A stretch of 64,000 nucleotides of DNA from Nemophila menziesii (lineage: Eukaryota; Streptophyta; Magnoliopsida; Boraginales; Hydrophyllaceae): the NCBI GenBank assembly GCA_029959085.1, contig JARWIR010000002.1:60070154-60134153 (forward strand), read 5' to 3'. The notes under the pieces were generated by a model. That model was not told where the DNA came from and made no database searches. It saw only the letters and a list, made by a program, of their open reading frames with translations. Positions 21,936 through 33,600 of this stretch are shown in pieces. Both the position numbers and the translations under genes were made by a program. Every line of letters starts with the position of its first letter. Position 1 is the first letter of the stretch.

Positions 21936-22405
21936 TTGAACTTATGTTATGTGCGTTTATCGTTGTTTCAAATTCCCAAAGACTCACAATACATATGTGG
22001 TTCGGAAGGGTTGTTTGAGTTCATGAAAAAACTAGGGTTGACACCGAATTATTTTGTTGACTACAATATGACGCCTATCAATCTACTGTGGCATGCCTTA
22101 TATGTGGGATGCAATATAAGGACTTTAAGAAGTCCGATAGAGTACTAAAAGAAGTAATAGAATATTTTTCAACCGAATCTGGAGACTTTAAAATTAGAGG
22201 TAAGAAGTGTGGATCAACCTAACAGAGATCACAATTCGTGAAAAAGAATTGCCATTGGATTCTAGAGAGAATTTTTCCAATCTAATGTCAATATTGACAC
22301 ACAATACTTTATGCTTCACAAAATGTCATTATAGAGTAAAGCACTGGAATGCGGTTGTATGCGAGAACTTATATGAGTTTAAGACATATAATTTGGCGTA
22401 GGAAA
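21936..22405 (+). pseudogene. H gene exon remnants, copy 2 (best-preserved frame)
   Basis: Two open pieces. The first (21936-22148) reads 'KDSQYICGSEGLFEFMKKLG' and continues through 'NMTPINLLWHALYVGCN'; after one shift the reading continues as 'SDRVLKEVIEYFSTESGDF'. The second (22207-22401) reads 'ELPLDSRENFSNLMSILTH' and 'CFTKCHYRVKHWNAVV'. The same strings, with changes, recur at 49100-49520 and 60060-60480. This shows one former protein of unknown family. Copy 2 lacks the ~160 bp middle block present in H3 and H4, possibly an exon or a deletion. Confidence 0.5.
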
Positions 22406-23010
22406 TTCAACAGTTCATGATAAAATCATTAAAACATGACAGTTTGCATTTATGAGCTTCTAGTAACTATAATATAACCTTAACTAAATCAATTTATAAT
22501 ATCAGATTTTATACTAATAGATTAAAAAAAACTGTGAATAAAGCCCTGGTTTTTCTATGTGAAGTCAAGCCTTTATGATGGCATTGTCAACACTATGTGT
22601 GTTGTGTCTTTCCGCCTAATATTCTAGAACATGTAGGTAGGAACTAGTGATACAGTGAATAAAGTCACATGATGGACAATTTACAACAAATGAATAAGTA
22701 TAAAAGAATTTGTTCAGATGAATACAAAGCATACACTGCAAAAGTACGAGGAACTTGTATAAGGTAAAGTAATCTAATAACCATGTATCTTTAAAAAGGA
22801 TCACTTCAAGTCAAGACTCTAACAATGATATAGAATGATAAGAAAAAGTTCCCTAAGTTACACTCAAGTGTATTTTTGTCGTATAAAATTAAAACTTTCC
22901 TTACGATTTGTCATGTCTACTGAGGTATGATATAAAATCAACACTCACATGATTGACTTCTCGCAAATGTACGAGTCATCACAAGTAATATGAAGAGTAA
23001 GTAAAGTATT
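22405..23010. other. Unique spacer ending in LTR-like sequence
   Basis: I see no gene from 22405 to about 22950. The last ~60 bases, read on the minus strand, resemble the 'ccctgtggagacgatac' tract that ends many Ty3-type LTRs; here it is mutated. They join the copia-associated module at about 23010. Confidence 0.3.
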
Positions 23011-23929
23011 ATCTCTATAGGGATTAACGATTTAATATAAGACTTTGAGTTCAATGTTATGAATTCGTTGTTTATAAAAATAAAAAGTAAATATATTTAT
23101 TTGTTTTTTCGATTAAAAACTATTATACTTAGAATTAAAGACTAAATTAGCTAAGGAATATAAAATAAAGTTATGAACGTTGGGAGAGAAACATAGCTCA
23201 AGACTTAGTCGCTATTCTCAACTAAGGAAGTGTGATGTTATTAATAAACTATAGTCAACTTGATATTGCATAAGTTGCAAAGAAAAGTAGTCGTGATACT
23301 CACAACTTGAGTAAAACCATTGGGTTATTCTTCATTTTCTACTAAAGTATTTCAAACGTACTCTAGATCTAGATCTTCACTTTAATAAGTTTACTACAAT
23401 TCTTGAAGGATTTTTTTGATGCAAACTCGATCCCAAATAATGATGAAGGTATTTCTACCACTGGCTATGAATTTTCTCAAAAGAAACTGTTATATCGTTG
23501 AAGTCAACTTAACATATCTGTTTAGCAAAATCATTCACAATGTCTGAGTTCATAACAATAGAGTTGGAAAAACAAGATGAAGAGTAGTTGAGGAGTCTCA
23601 TATTTGATGTGTCACTATAGGAAGAAAGCGGCACACCAGTGTGTTTATATTGTGACTTGCAAGCAGCTATTGTAGTTGCTCATAATAGCGTCTACAATGG
23701 AAAAAGAAGACATATTTGCATAACATGGTTTAGTAAAACACTTGCTGGAAAATAGTGTGATAACCTAGGAATATTTAAAAGAAGAATCTAGTTTATTCGT
23801 TCAACATAGGCTCAACCAAAAAGTAGTTCAGGTTTGGAACTAAAACCCATTGATGGGGAACATCTGACTGATGTGTCTAAATCATGCACTATCATTCCAT
23901 CTCTATGGCGTAATACATGCTAATATTAA

Positions 23930-24290
23930 CTCTTGATGTATTCATAGCCATGTATGGTGGTCTTATTGAGATAGACTTGATAAATTCACCTTTGAGGTTA
24001 TTATATATTACTCCTACTTGATAAATTCACAGCCATGTGTGGTGGTCATATTGAGAGACACTTGATGAGTTCACCATTGTGGTTGATATATATTTCTTCT
24101 ACTTAATAAATTCATAGCCTTCATTGGTGTATCTATTTAGAAGGACTTTATGAATTCACTATTAGGGTTGAGGGTTGTTTCTCATAAAAGAGCTTTAGGA
24201 TGAATTTATAAGTCTTAATAAATTTATAGCCATTAAAAGGTGACCTTATCGAGAAAGACTTGATGAATTTGCAGACAAGATTCAGATACA
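23930..24290 (+). repeat. Degenerate ~85 bp tandem repeats (copia copy 2)
   Basis: Equivalent to 3770-4110, with 'tgataaattcacagccatg' and 'aataaattcatagcc' units. Confidence 0.6.
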
Positions 24291-24712
24291 TTATTCACAA
24301 TATGACTTCAAAGAGACATCCTTGATAATCCTATTATGATGAGTTTATACATCGACTCTGAATTAATAGCTTGTAGTGGTGGTCCTGGTGAGAAAGACAT
24401 GATGAATTTAAGTCACATGAGGAGGTTGAGCTCTATTGCTCTTAAGGATGTCAAGATCCAAAAAAGATCAACTATTGTGTATATAAGGGTGATGATTGAG
24501 GAATTTCCAAATAATAGCATGTAGAGTATGTGTTGGAATGGTCTCGGTCGAAGACTGTCAAATTCAAGAGTATGTTCACTTGACAAGATTTACCCTTATT
24601 TCACTAAGTGTTAATTCAAATCACTAGATATTACCACTTATGTAAAATTCACCTAACACTGGTATGCATGGAAACCTATTCACCTTTTATCCTAGAGCCC
24701 GAGTTAGGGGAT

Positions 24713-25200
24713 TGTTGGAAATTAAAGAGACTTTTAATGGTTTATCAAAATTTAAGAACCATGAGTTTATCAGAATTGTTGGAACAGAGATGGAAACAAT
24801 ATTTGTTTTTAATATTTTATCTTTCTATACATTTCAAAATGCTTAATACATAGAGGTTCTAACTTAAATGGGAAGTCAGATCATGTATGACTGGCTTTAT
24901 TGTAGGGCTTTATTGAAAACAATTTTTTCAGAGATGCTACCACTATTTGAAGAGTCTTAAAGATCATTTGGAAACACACCAATAACAACAGATTTACAAC
25001 ACAACACGAAGCTCTCTAACTCTATTTCTTTCGTTAGTTAGTCGTTTTCTAAGTATAGTGTAGTGATAGAATTTGTTTTGTTTAGACATACCGGTTGCAC
25101 CTGAAATGTCTTTTTTAACCAAGAACTATCTATTATCATTTAAAATTCTGATATCTGGTATCCGTGTAAGTTCTGCTTTATATTTAAAATTCTTCTAGTC
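24713..25200 (+). mobile_element. Start of copia 3' LTR (copy 2)
   Basis: Begins directly after the polypurine-like 'aggggat'. The end is uncertain; alignment with copies 1 and 3 is good up to about 25260. Confidence 0.5.
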
Positions 25201-25261
25201 TTTTACGATTATGAAATATATTATTGTTGAAACTTACTAGCAGTGTTTATTATTCTTAACC

Positions 25262-25266
25262 AATAA

Positions 25267-25331
<65 letters not shown>
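25262..25331. repeat. Long (TA)n: empty foldback insertion site
   Basis: An uninterrupted alternating AT run of about 70 bp joins the copia LTR directly to module P ('atcacgatgcacgaagaag'). In copies 1 and 3 of the same junction a ~5 kb foldback element sits between shorter (TA)n runs. Confidence 0.85.
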
Positions 25332-25334
<3 letters not shown>

Positions 25335-26515
25335 ATGCACGAAGAAGATGAGATTTGATCTTCCAGATGTTCGTTGGCTATTGACAATGCTAATGTTGTT
25401 TGTAGATGATGAAGTTTCATAGTTTAATCAACATCTACTTCATGTTATAATTTGTTTGTTAATGTTCAGAGATATTTCCTTTTGTGAATGAACTATTATA
25501 TATTTTGTACTTTCAAATAAATTTTTGCAAAGATGAAACTATGACCTACATTCTATAATTAAAAGATGAAAAGTTGAGAACCATAACCATTCAACCAATT
25601 TGTTCAGTAAGTGAGAGAGAGATAAATCTTAAATATCAGAATATTTATTTTTCCATGACAGTGATTATCTACATATAATGTAATCTCCTTACATAATCAT
25701 ATATTACAGTAGTTATTGTAAGATAATCCAGTGAGCATCTAGTTGTCATCAAAGAATGATATGTAAACATTTTACATTTTGATTTCTTTTAATAAACAAA
25801 AAATTACATCTGACCATTTTACAAGAAACAAGTTGATACTTTTTGGTTTGTGATTGTAAATGTTGCTTGCTGGATAATATGGTCTTCAATATTTTCTCTT
25901 TGGGTTCATACAAAGGTTAGATATATGGCTTCTTGTGTGGCATCTTTTGAAAAGCTTCCCCTTGCCCAAAGGATTGTGTTCTTCACAAATGGCAATTTTT
26001 CAGGTTGTTTTCTACCGGGGAGAACCCTAAGGCAATACAATACAAGTATAAAGAGACTTAAAAGAAAAGATTACAAAATTGCTTATTTGTTTATATTAGA
26101 CAAATATTTATTTTAAACGTGACTTAAATGTTACGATTCATGATTTGACAAGTAATATCATACTTTACTAAATAACTTACATTAGATTGTTTTACATGTG
26201 TAGATCCATGATTAATTCCATGTTTTCCACCTTTTTTTTCATCCCTAGCTTAGACAATGGTCGAACCTTTTCGTGTAAAAGGTGAATATATTATAAAAGT
26301 TTTTATAACTAAACACGTATTTCACTTAAGCCCTTTTTTGTTCCACTTAGGCTCCTCATGTTTCATTAAGATGGTATAAGGTTGTTTCACGAAAAGCTCA
26401 AATCAATCCTTAAAAAATGAGTTCGTTGGAGCGAGTTTGTTTATATAATTAAAATATTTAAAAACGATAACATCAAATATCGTTTATATATTTAATACCT
26501 TAATTGAAGGATATA
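25332..26515 (+). other. Module P copy 2, region upstream of PPR pseudogene
   Basis: As for 10213-11460. It holds the longest open frame of this block (25850-26116, 88 codons), with 'SFEKLPLAQRIVFFTNG' in it. There is no recognised family. The equivalent frame in copy 4 (54402-54662) has the same length class and wording, so an ancestral coding exon is plausible. Confidence 0.45.
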
Positions 26516-26519
26516 CATT

Positions 26520-27450
26520 TGTTGCACCGTATGCTAGTTGTATTAGCTTATGTTAAAATAGGTATAGAAGGTGTTGAGATTGATAATTATACCTTTCCAT
26601 TTGTTTTGAGTACGTGTACTAAGGGGAAGGCTATTAGAGAGGCTACATACACATGGGTCAATAGTTAAAAAGGGTTTTGAAAAAAATGTACTTGTGTTGA
26701 ATTCTTTGATTGAGTTTTATGAAGAGTGTGGTATGTTGGATAAATGGAAGAAAGTGTTTGATTTGAGAAATATGTTGTTTCTTGGACTAGTTTGATATGT
26801 GGGTAAGCTAGGTAGGGTCAACTTATAGAGGCAGTAAAATTGTTTTTTGAGATTGTTATGGAGGGTATTATGCTTAATGAATTGACTTTATTGTGTGTGA
26901 TTTCATATTGTGCAAAGTTAGGAGATCTTGAGTTAGGGAAAAGAGTGTGAGATATAGTTGGGGAGTAGGGTGAATCTATATATTATTATGGTGAACACAC
27001 TTGTCCATATGTATATGAGAGGGATTTGGTTACTTATAATACATTTATTTAGAATTATGTGCACCTAAAGATTGAAACAAAAGCATTTTATATCTTGAAA
27101 TAGGGTGTGAAGCAAGGACATAGACCATATACAATTACCTTTCTATCTGCTATTTTAGATTGTGCAATATTAATTGATAGTTGCTATGGAAAGCATTTTC
27201 ATGCTTGCATTTGAGAAATGGGTTGGATTGTTCAAATACTATTAGTATTTCACTTATTGATATGAAGAAAGACTGAGCTTGTAATGTGTTCGATATAATG
27301 TCAATAAGGCCTTAGTCTCATGGAATTCAGTGATGACATGTTTACTTAGGAATATTTTTCATACAAAGAAGCATGTTTAGGGATGAGATTCAGTTATTTT
27401 ATATTATACAAATGTTCCCGTTCAAGCTTGGTTAAAGTAAACTGAATGGT
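26520..27450 (+). pseudogene. PPR protein pseudogene (PLS type), copy 2
   Basis: The most diverged PPR copy. It retains 'gttgagattgataattatacctttcc', then a repeat with 'ECGMLDKWKKVFD', then 'AKLGDLELGKRV', and a broken 'CYGKHFHACI' region near 27180-27210. Many stops and small deletions are present; the tail is shortened and lacks most of the block seen at 12300-12420. Confidence 0.6.
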
Positions 27451-27539
27451 TCCGATTCACATCAAGAGAAAACTTTCACCACTTTAATGCTAATTTTTTT
27501 TTCTAAAATGATAATAAATAAATACGTATAATTAAAAAT

Positions 27540-28600
27540 TTAAATAGATTATTCTAATCAATTCCACTACGAAGGATTTCAACAAAAATTAAATTAACTA
27601 ACTTCCAATTTATCCACCAATTCTTACGGCTTTGAATAAAAAAAGAAGTAAGTCGAGATTATTCAACTATCGCATAATAATGCTTGTGAGGCTTTAATTA
27701 CTAATATAACTTCCAAAAAATTGAAGGTGGCACAATTTGTGCATTCTTGAAATAACACATTCCACCTCATTATACTGGTAAAGAATGGTGTTCTTAATAT
27801 CCAACTATGTGAGTGTTGAGTGAGAATGAAGTCAATATGGGCGCGAACTAGCAATATCTATTAAAGGTTGGATAGATTGGTCGTTAATTAACCAGTGGAT
27901 AAGGTGCACCTCTTCTAGTAGGGGAATTTTCTTCACTACTTCACTTAAAGCCTCATTGAAGTTTTCATAATACCCATTAAGTCAAAGACAACTCAGCTTA
28001 GGTGATCTGTCAAACCATATGCGAGATTATTACATTAACACACAAGTATCACCATTCACAAAAAAACCTATTACAAAAAGTGTAACTCATTTTTTAACTC
28101 CAAGAAGCTCTTACTATTTCTTATATTAGATACTGTAACAAATACTCAAAAATGCCCATGTGTTGAGACTGTCAAGATATCTTAGTATTTAACTCAAATA
28201 TTACCTTTGGGCAATTTAATCAATCAACTTATCATCGGCTACAACTTTGATATCAATTAATTCTCCTGTGTTGAGATCCACTACTTCACGACACAACTTC
28301 CTTACTTGGAGGATATCCTTTGCACCGGCTCCACTTTTTTTCATTTTGACTCTCGTTACCTTCAATGATGATGATGCCGATGACGCGCCACATAGCCGGA
28401 TTTTTCATATATTAAGTCACGTTGCATAAATTTTCCACCTGTCTTTTTTTCATTACTGGCTTTGTTGAAAATCACCATCTTTGATAATGGTTGACCCTTT
28501 TCCTGTAAAAGGCGCATATATACAAAACAAGTTTTCATAGCTAAGTATGTATTAAACTTACACAAGGCATGATGTTTACATTTCCTACATTGCATCTAAC
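27540..28600 (-). pseudogene. F-box/LRR (SKIP19-like) pseudogene, copy F2
   Basis: The LRR block is at about 28025-27650 and the 5' blocks at about 28600-28200. A minus-strand frame at 28595-28362 includes 'KMVIFNKASNEKKTGGKF', and the shifted frame gives an F-box-end-like 'KNPAMWRV'. The upstream edge 'cctgtaaaagg', read in reverse, resembles a splice acceptor ('ttttacag'). The LRR block is more decayed than in F1 and F4. Confidence 0.6.
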
Positions 28601-29440
28601 TAATAATTAATAAGCAGGGGAGATTTAATTAAGGGTGTATATTAGATCTAAGGTATAGATTTGATCTTATCAATCTCAATTAATTCATCTTCTTTGGAAA
28701 AGAGGAGCAACAAATTTAACGTAATCCACGTAGGTTAAACATAATAGTCGATAATTGAGAATATATTAAATTTATTAATGACTACGTACATATTTGACAT
28801 CCAATAATTCTAACTGTGCTAGAGCAAATAAACATAAGGTAAAGCTTGAGAAATTTATACAACAAACATCATATTCTAGGATAAGAATTTCACCATATAT
28901 TGCTTTTAGGCCCTTTTTGTTTTCACTTCAGTTAAAAGGGGTCTTAATATAATTCTTAGATCAAATCTCAATACCTGGACTATTTCAGTAAAAGGGTTTT
29001 ACACAAGACTTGATGCTTAACTTTACCAGGCAAAAAATATAATGTAGAGGAGATTTAATTAAAGGTATAGTTTAAATACTATCAATCTGAATACGTTCAT
29101 ATTCTTTGGAAACAAAGGCAACCAATTTAATGTCTCCACATACGTTGGTATTTGACATCCAATAATTCTAACTTGGCTAAAGCAAATAGAAGAAAGGTAG
29201 AGCAAGGGTAAATATATTACAAACAACACACTGTATAATAAGAAATTCACAATCAATCACTTTTAAAATTAAGAAATAAAGTAATAAAATACCTCTGTGA
29301 GCCACCACATGATCCATCTGTAGACAAGAAATGATAAAAACATTAGGGTATATACCAGAAACAATCTTTCTTAACAATAATGATAAAAAGAAGTTGTTAT
29401 TTTTGGTCGTATAAATAAAAAGTAATCTAATTAAAAAAAA
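28600..29440. repeat. Module G copy 3: two tandem ~435 bp units
   Basis: Units start near 28616 and 29044. The second unit has a ~40 bp deletion relative to copy 1. Confidence 0.6.
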
Positions 29441-29556
29441 CAATTAAGAAGAGATCGATAGTTAGGTTACTCTGCATCCTGGAATCGAATCTGATTGGAG
29501 TCATTTACTTCGAGTCCAAAGTGGCTCTCTCATGTATTAAAAAAACAATTAAGAAG
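29431..29556. mobile_element. Small 85 bp insertion flanked by ~20 bp direct repeats
   Basis: 'ttaaaaaaaacaattaagaag' at 29431-29451 is repeated with one A fewer at 29537-29556. The 85 bp between (29452-29536) is less AT-rich and absent from the other G/H copies at this point. It looks like a small insertion with target-site duplication, perhaps a SINE fragment; 'ggaatcgaatc' only weakly recalls a tRNA B-box. Confidence 0.5.
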
Positions 29557-29639
29557 CAATGAAATAATTTAAAAAAAAGACTCTTTCACCAAGCTAAATT
29601 GAAATGACATGGTTACCCCTAACACTTGTCTACATATTA

Positions 29640-30425
29640 AAATTATAAGGTTCCACTCCCTTAGCAACAAAAATATACAGTTGTACACCTTCTCTAGCTA
29701 TTGGAATTGGGTCGTATAGTTCAAACACTTTGATTATTGTTGGTATTGTTGCTCCATGTAGAACATCTTCATTCGACTACTTATTAGCATGTAAAAGTTG
29801 TACTTTCTCCCTTTTATTAGCTAATATGTTGTCACCTCAGAAGTGGATTCTTTTCTCATTATTATCCATATTTGTATCAATTCGTCTTGAATCACTTTAC
29901 GCGGGTTGTGTTATAACCATGTAGCATTACAAAGGGGTTCAGATTTGATTGCCATGTACGAACCCAAATGATTGACCATTAAAATTAAATCATCGTCACC
30001 CTCGAGATAACATTTGGTCAGAGGATATAAACAGAATCAGAACATAGTAACTGAGATTTGTATGTATAGGTAGAAGAGGAGAAGATCTTGGAGTAGTTAA
30101 TCAGATAATGAGTAGAGTATATAACTGTGTACCTTACTCATGATATCGATCGAGAAGATTTATACTATCTCTACCACGGGCTTGGATTAAGGATCGAGAA
30201 TCGGTTTCTTTCTTCCAGCTTTCTTGGAACCAGACACTAGTTGAGAACTAAACGGAAGTGCGCTCCCAATGCCATTCTGACGCTCAATATTAGAATTATT
30301 ATTATTGGGGATTCTTCATTCGAGGACTTATGGAGACTAAAATCGATTTCATGATAACCGCAGACATTTTATAGAGAGAGAAGTGGAGAGAGTTTTTAAA
30401 GAGTACACAGAGTCTTGATTTAATA
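29640..30425 (-). other. Module B copy 2 (retroelement-derived, degenerate)
   Basis: Homologous to 2015-2820 and 62465-63250, entered abruptly after 'acatattaaaat' and followed by Ty1/copia copy 3. No intact frame. Confidence 0.4.
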
Positions 30426-30429
30426 CAGG

Positions 30430-32725
30430 GATTTTTATCGTCTCTACTGGGATTAACGATTTAATAAGGGACTTTAGTTCAAAGTTAGGAATTTGTTGTT
30501 AAAAAAATTACTAAAAAGTTAATATTTATTTAGTTTTTGGATTAAAAACTATTAAAGTAAAAATTAAGACTAAATTAGCTAAGGAAATTTAACTAAAGTT
30601 ATGAACGTTGGGAGAATAACATAGCTCGAGACTTAGTCGTTATACTCAACTAAGGAAGTGTGATATTATTAATGAATTATACTAAACTTGATATTGCGTA
30701 AGATGCAAAGAAATTTAGTCGATACTCACAACTTGAGTAATTTTATTGGGTTATTCTTCATCATCTACTAAAGTACTTGAAAGGTACTCTTAATCTAGAT
30801 CTTCACTTTAACAAGTTTACTACAATTCTTGAAGGATGTTTTTGATGCAAACTAGATCCCGAGTAATGATGAAGTTAGCTCTACCACTGGCTATGAATTT
30901 TCCCAAAATGAAGTGCTATATCGTTGAAGTCCATTTAACATATTTGTATAGAAAAATCCTTCATAAAGAATGATTTTATAGCACTAGAGTTGAAAAAATA
31001 AGAAGCTAAGTTGTTGAGGAGTCTCATATCTTATGTACCACTATGGGAAGAAAGTGGCAAACCAGTATGTATACATTGTGATTTGCAAGCAGCTTTGCCG
31101 TTGCTCATAATATTGTCTACAATGGAACAAGAAAACACATTTGCATCAAACATGGTTCAGTAAAACAATTATTGGAAAATTGTGTGATAACATAGGAATA
31201 TGTACAATCAGAGAGGTATCTAGTTTAGTCGTTTACCACAGGATCAACCAAGAGAGTAGTGTAGGAAACATCGAGGGGATGGGACTAAAACCCATTGATG
31301 GGGAACATTAAACTAATGAGTCTATTTAATGCACTATTTTCCCATCTCTGTCGTGTAATACATGCAAATAGTAACTCTTAATGAATTCATAATCATGTAT
31401 AGTGGTCTTGTTAAGATATACTTGAAAAATCAACCATTGAGGTTTATATATATTGCTCCTACTTGATAAATTCATAGCCATGTGTGGTTGTAATATTGAG
31501 ATAGACTTGATGAATTCACCATTGTGGTTGATATATATTACTTCTACTTAACGAATTCATAACCATCATTGGTGATTCTAGTTGACTTGATGAATTCAGT
31601 AATACGTGTGAGGCTTGTTTCTCATAAAAGAGCTTAAGGATTAATTTATAACCATTAAATGGTGACCCTATTGAGAAGGACTTAATTAATTTGCAAACAA
31701 GATTGAGATACATTGTTCATAATATGACTTTAAAAAGATGTCCTTGATGATCTTGTATTATACATCAACTCTGGATTAATAACCTGTAGTGGTGGTCCTG
31801 CTAAGAAGGACTTGATGATATCAAGTGACACGTGAGGAGACTAAGATTTATTTCACTTAATGATATCGAGATTCAAAAAGGATCAAGTATTGTGGGTAGA
31901 CATTATTGGAGATCACCAATATGTAAAAAAGGACGATGATTGAGGAATCTCCAAATTCTAACAAGTAGAGTATGTGTTTTGAGGGTTTCGATCGAAGACT
32001 TTCAAATTCAAGAGTATGTTCACTTGACAAGATTTTCCCTCATTTCACTATGTGTGAATTTAAATCGCAAGATATTACCACTTAAGTAAAATTCACCGAA
32101 CACAGGTATGCATAGAAACATGTTCACCTTATGTCCTAGGGTCCAAGTTGGAGAATTGTTGGAAATTAAAGAGACTTTTACTGCTTTTTTCATGCTATTG
32201 CAGAAAGAAAACAAGAGTTTTTTCGTTGAAAAGTCTCACATAAAATGGAGATGGAAAAAAATTGGTTTTCAATATTTTATATTTCTATACATTTCAAAAT
32301 GCTTAAAACATAGAGGTCCTAGCTTAGATGGGAAGTTAGGTCTTGTAAAGATGTGACTTTATTGTGTACTTTATGATAGGATTTATTGCAAACGACTTTT
32401 TCAGAGATGCTACCACTATATGAAAATGCTCAAAGGTCATTTGGAAACACACAATCAACAACAGAATTACAATACATCAGAAAGCTCTCTAATGCTGCTT
32501 CTTTTTTCTGAGTATAAAGTAGTGATATAATTTTTTTTTGTTTAGACATACCAGGTTGCACCTGAAATGTCTTTTTTAACCAAGAACTATTTGATTATCA
32601 TACAAATTTCTAGAATCTAGTATCTGTGTAATTCTGTTTTATATTTCAATTTTGTGTAATCTTTATGTTGTTTACGATTTTGAAATGTATTATTGTTAAA
32701 ACATTCGATAAATGTTTATTATTCT
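30430..32725 (+). mobile_element. Ty1/copia 3' portion, copy 3 (RNase H to 3' LTR)
   Basis: Close to copy 1 throughout. The RNase H remnant spans about 30600-31320 and its last residues, 'SRGMGLKPIDGE' then a stop, are the best preserved. The tandem repeats are at about 31375-31710 and the LTR start 'tgttggaaatt' at about 32157. It ends at the (TA)n run that flanks foldback element 2. Confidence 0.65.
31375..31710 (+). repeat. Degenerate ~85 bp tandem repeats (copia copy 3)
   Basis: Equivalent to 3770-4110. Confidence 0.6.
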
Positions 32726-32730
32726 TTGCC

Positions 32731-32745
32731 AATATATATATATAT
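32731..32745. repeat. (TA)n tract, left flank of foldback element 2
   Basis: Short alternating AT run between copia copy 3 and the element's left arm. Confidence 0.8.
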
Positions 32746-33600
32746 TCCTTTACATTTTTCAGCCTTTAGATCAAATTTTTATTAAACATAGTAATTAAAT
32801 CTAATTCAATTAATGGGCAAAATTGTATAAATTAGATAAAAAACTTGAAATGTCTTGATTTCCGTCTATATTTTTCAACGGTTAGATTATAGGTGGACCA
32901 TTTAATTTATTTATTTATTTATTATAGTATTTATTTGATGATACATTAACTAAATTCCAAAATTTCATATTTTTAAAAAATTAAAAAATTTTGAACAAAA
33001 AACAAAAAGAAATCGGTTTACACTTGGGTGTATTATATATGGATCCTTCTTCTATGCACTCATTCATCACAGAGTAATAAAAAAAAATATCCTCAAAATA
33101 ATCTTCCTACAAAGACGCTCATCTCTTCCCATCACATTGTTCATCAATTCACAGGCAAACCTCGCCATTAGGGGACGAATTCTCTACCATCATCAACCAA
33201 TCGGCTTGGCAAAGAATCCACATGAAGGTAAAAAATAAGTCATTTTGATATTGAAACTCTATAAAACTTAATTATTTTTTAACCTAGTCTCATTATTTTT
33301 ACAATCATATTTTTACATAAATTCTATAATGTTGAAACTCTAAAAATTTATTTTAACCTAATTTTATTATTTTTACATTTTTTTGTGATTTTTATTATAT
33401 TTTATTTTAATCCAACAATGTTGTTTATTATATTTTTATACTAATTATGCTACTTCTATAATGGTCCGTTAGAAGCCTTTTACGTGAAGTGATGGTTGTA
33501 ATCCTACAGTGTTATTTATTATATTTATATACTAATCCTACAATGGCCATATGACTTTAGAAAGCCTTTTGTAAGAAGTGATTTCACTGAGAATTGAAAG
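32746..33600 (+). repeat. Left inverted arm of foldback element 2
   Basis: Outer arm to about 33300, then monomer counterparts near 33455 and 33540 ('aatcctacaatggccat'). Confidence 0.65.

Larger units (their letters stand above)
23010..25200 (+). mobile_element. Ty1/copia 3' portion, copy 2 (RNase H to 3' LTR)
   Basis: Homologous to 2825-5110. The RNase H pseudogene spans about 23160-23885 and includes 'YCDLQAAIVVAHN' and 'YNGKRRHI', followed by the tandem repeats, a clear purine tract 'gagttagggga', and an LTR start 'tgttggaaatt' at about 24713. This copy has the clearest PPT/LTR boundary. Module B is absent on its left, unlike copies 1 and 3. Confidence 0.65.

Noticed and set aside
28362..28595. 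Minus-strand frame with a His-rich end as a small protein gene
   Set aside because: The 'RHRHHHH' end is the F-box/LRR remnant read out of phase across a gat-repeat stretch; the frame is not conserved in other F copies.
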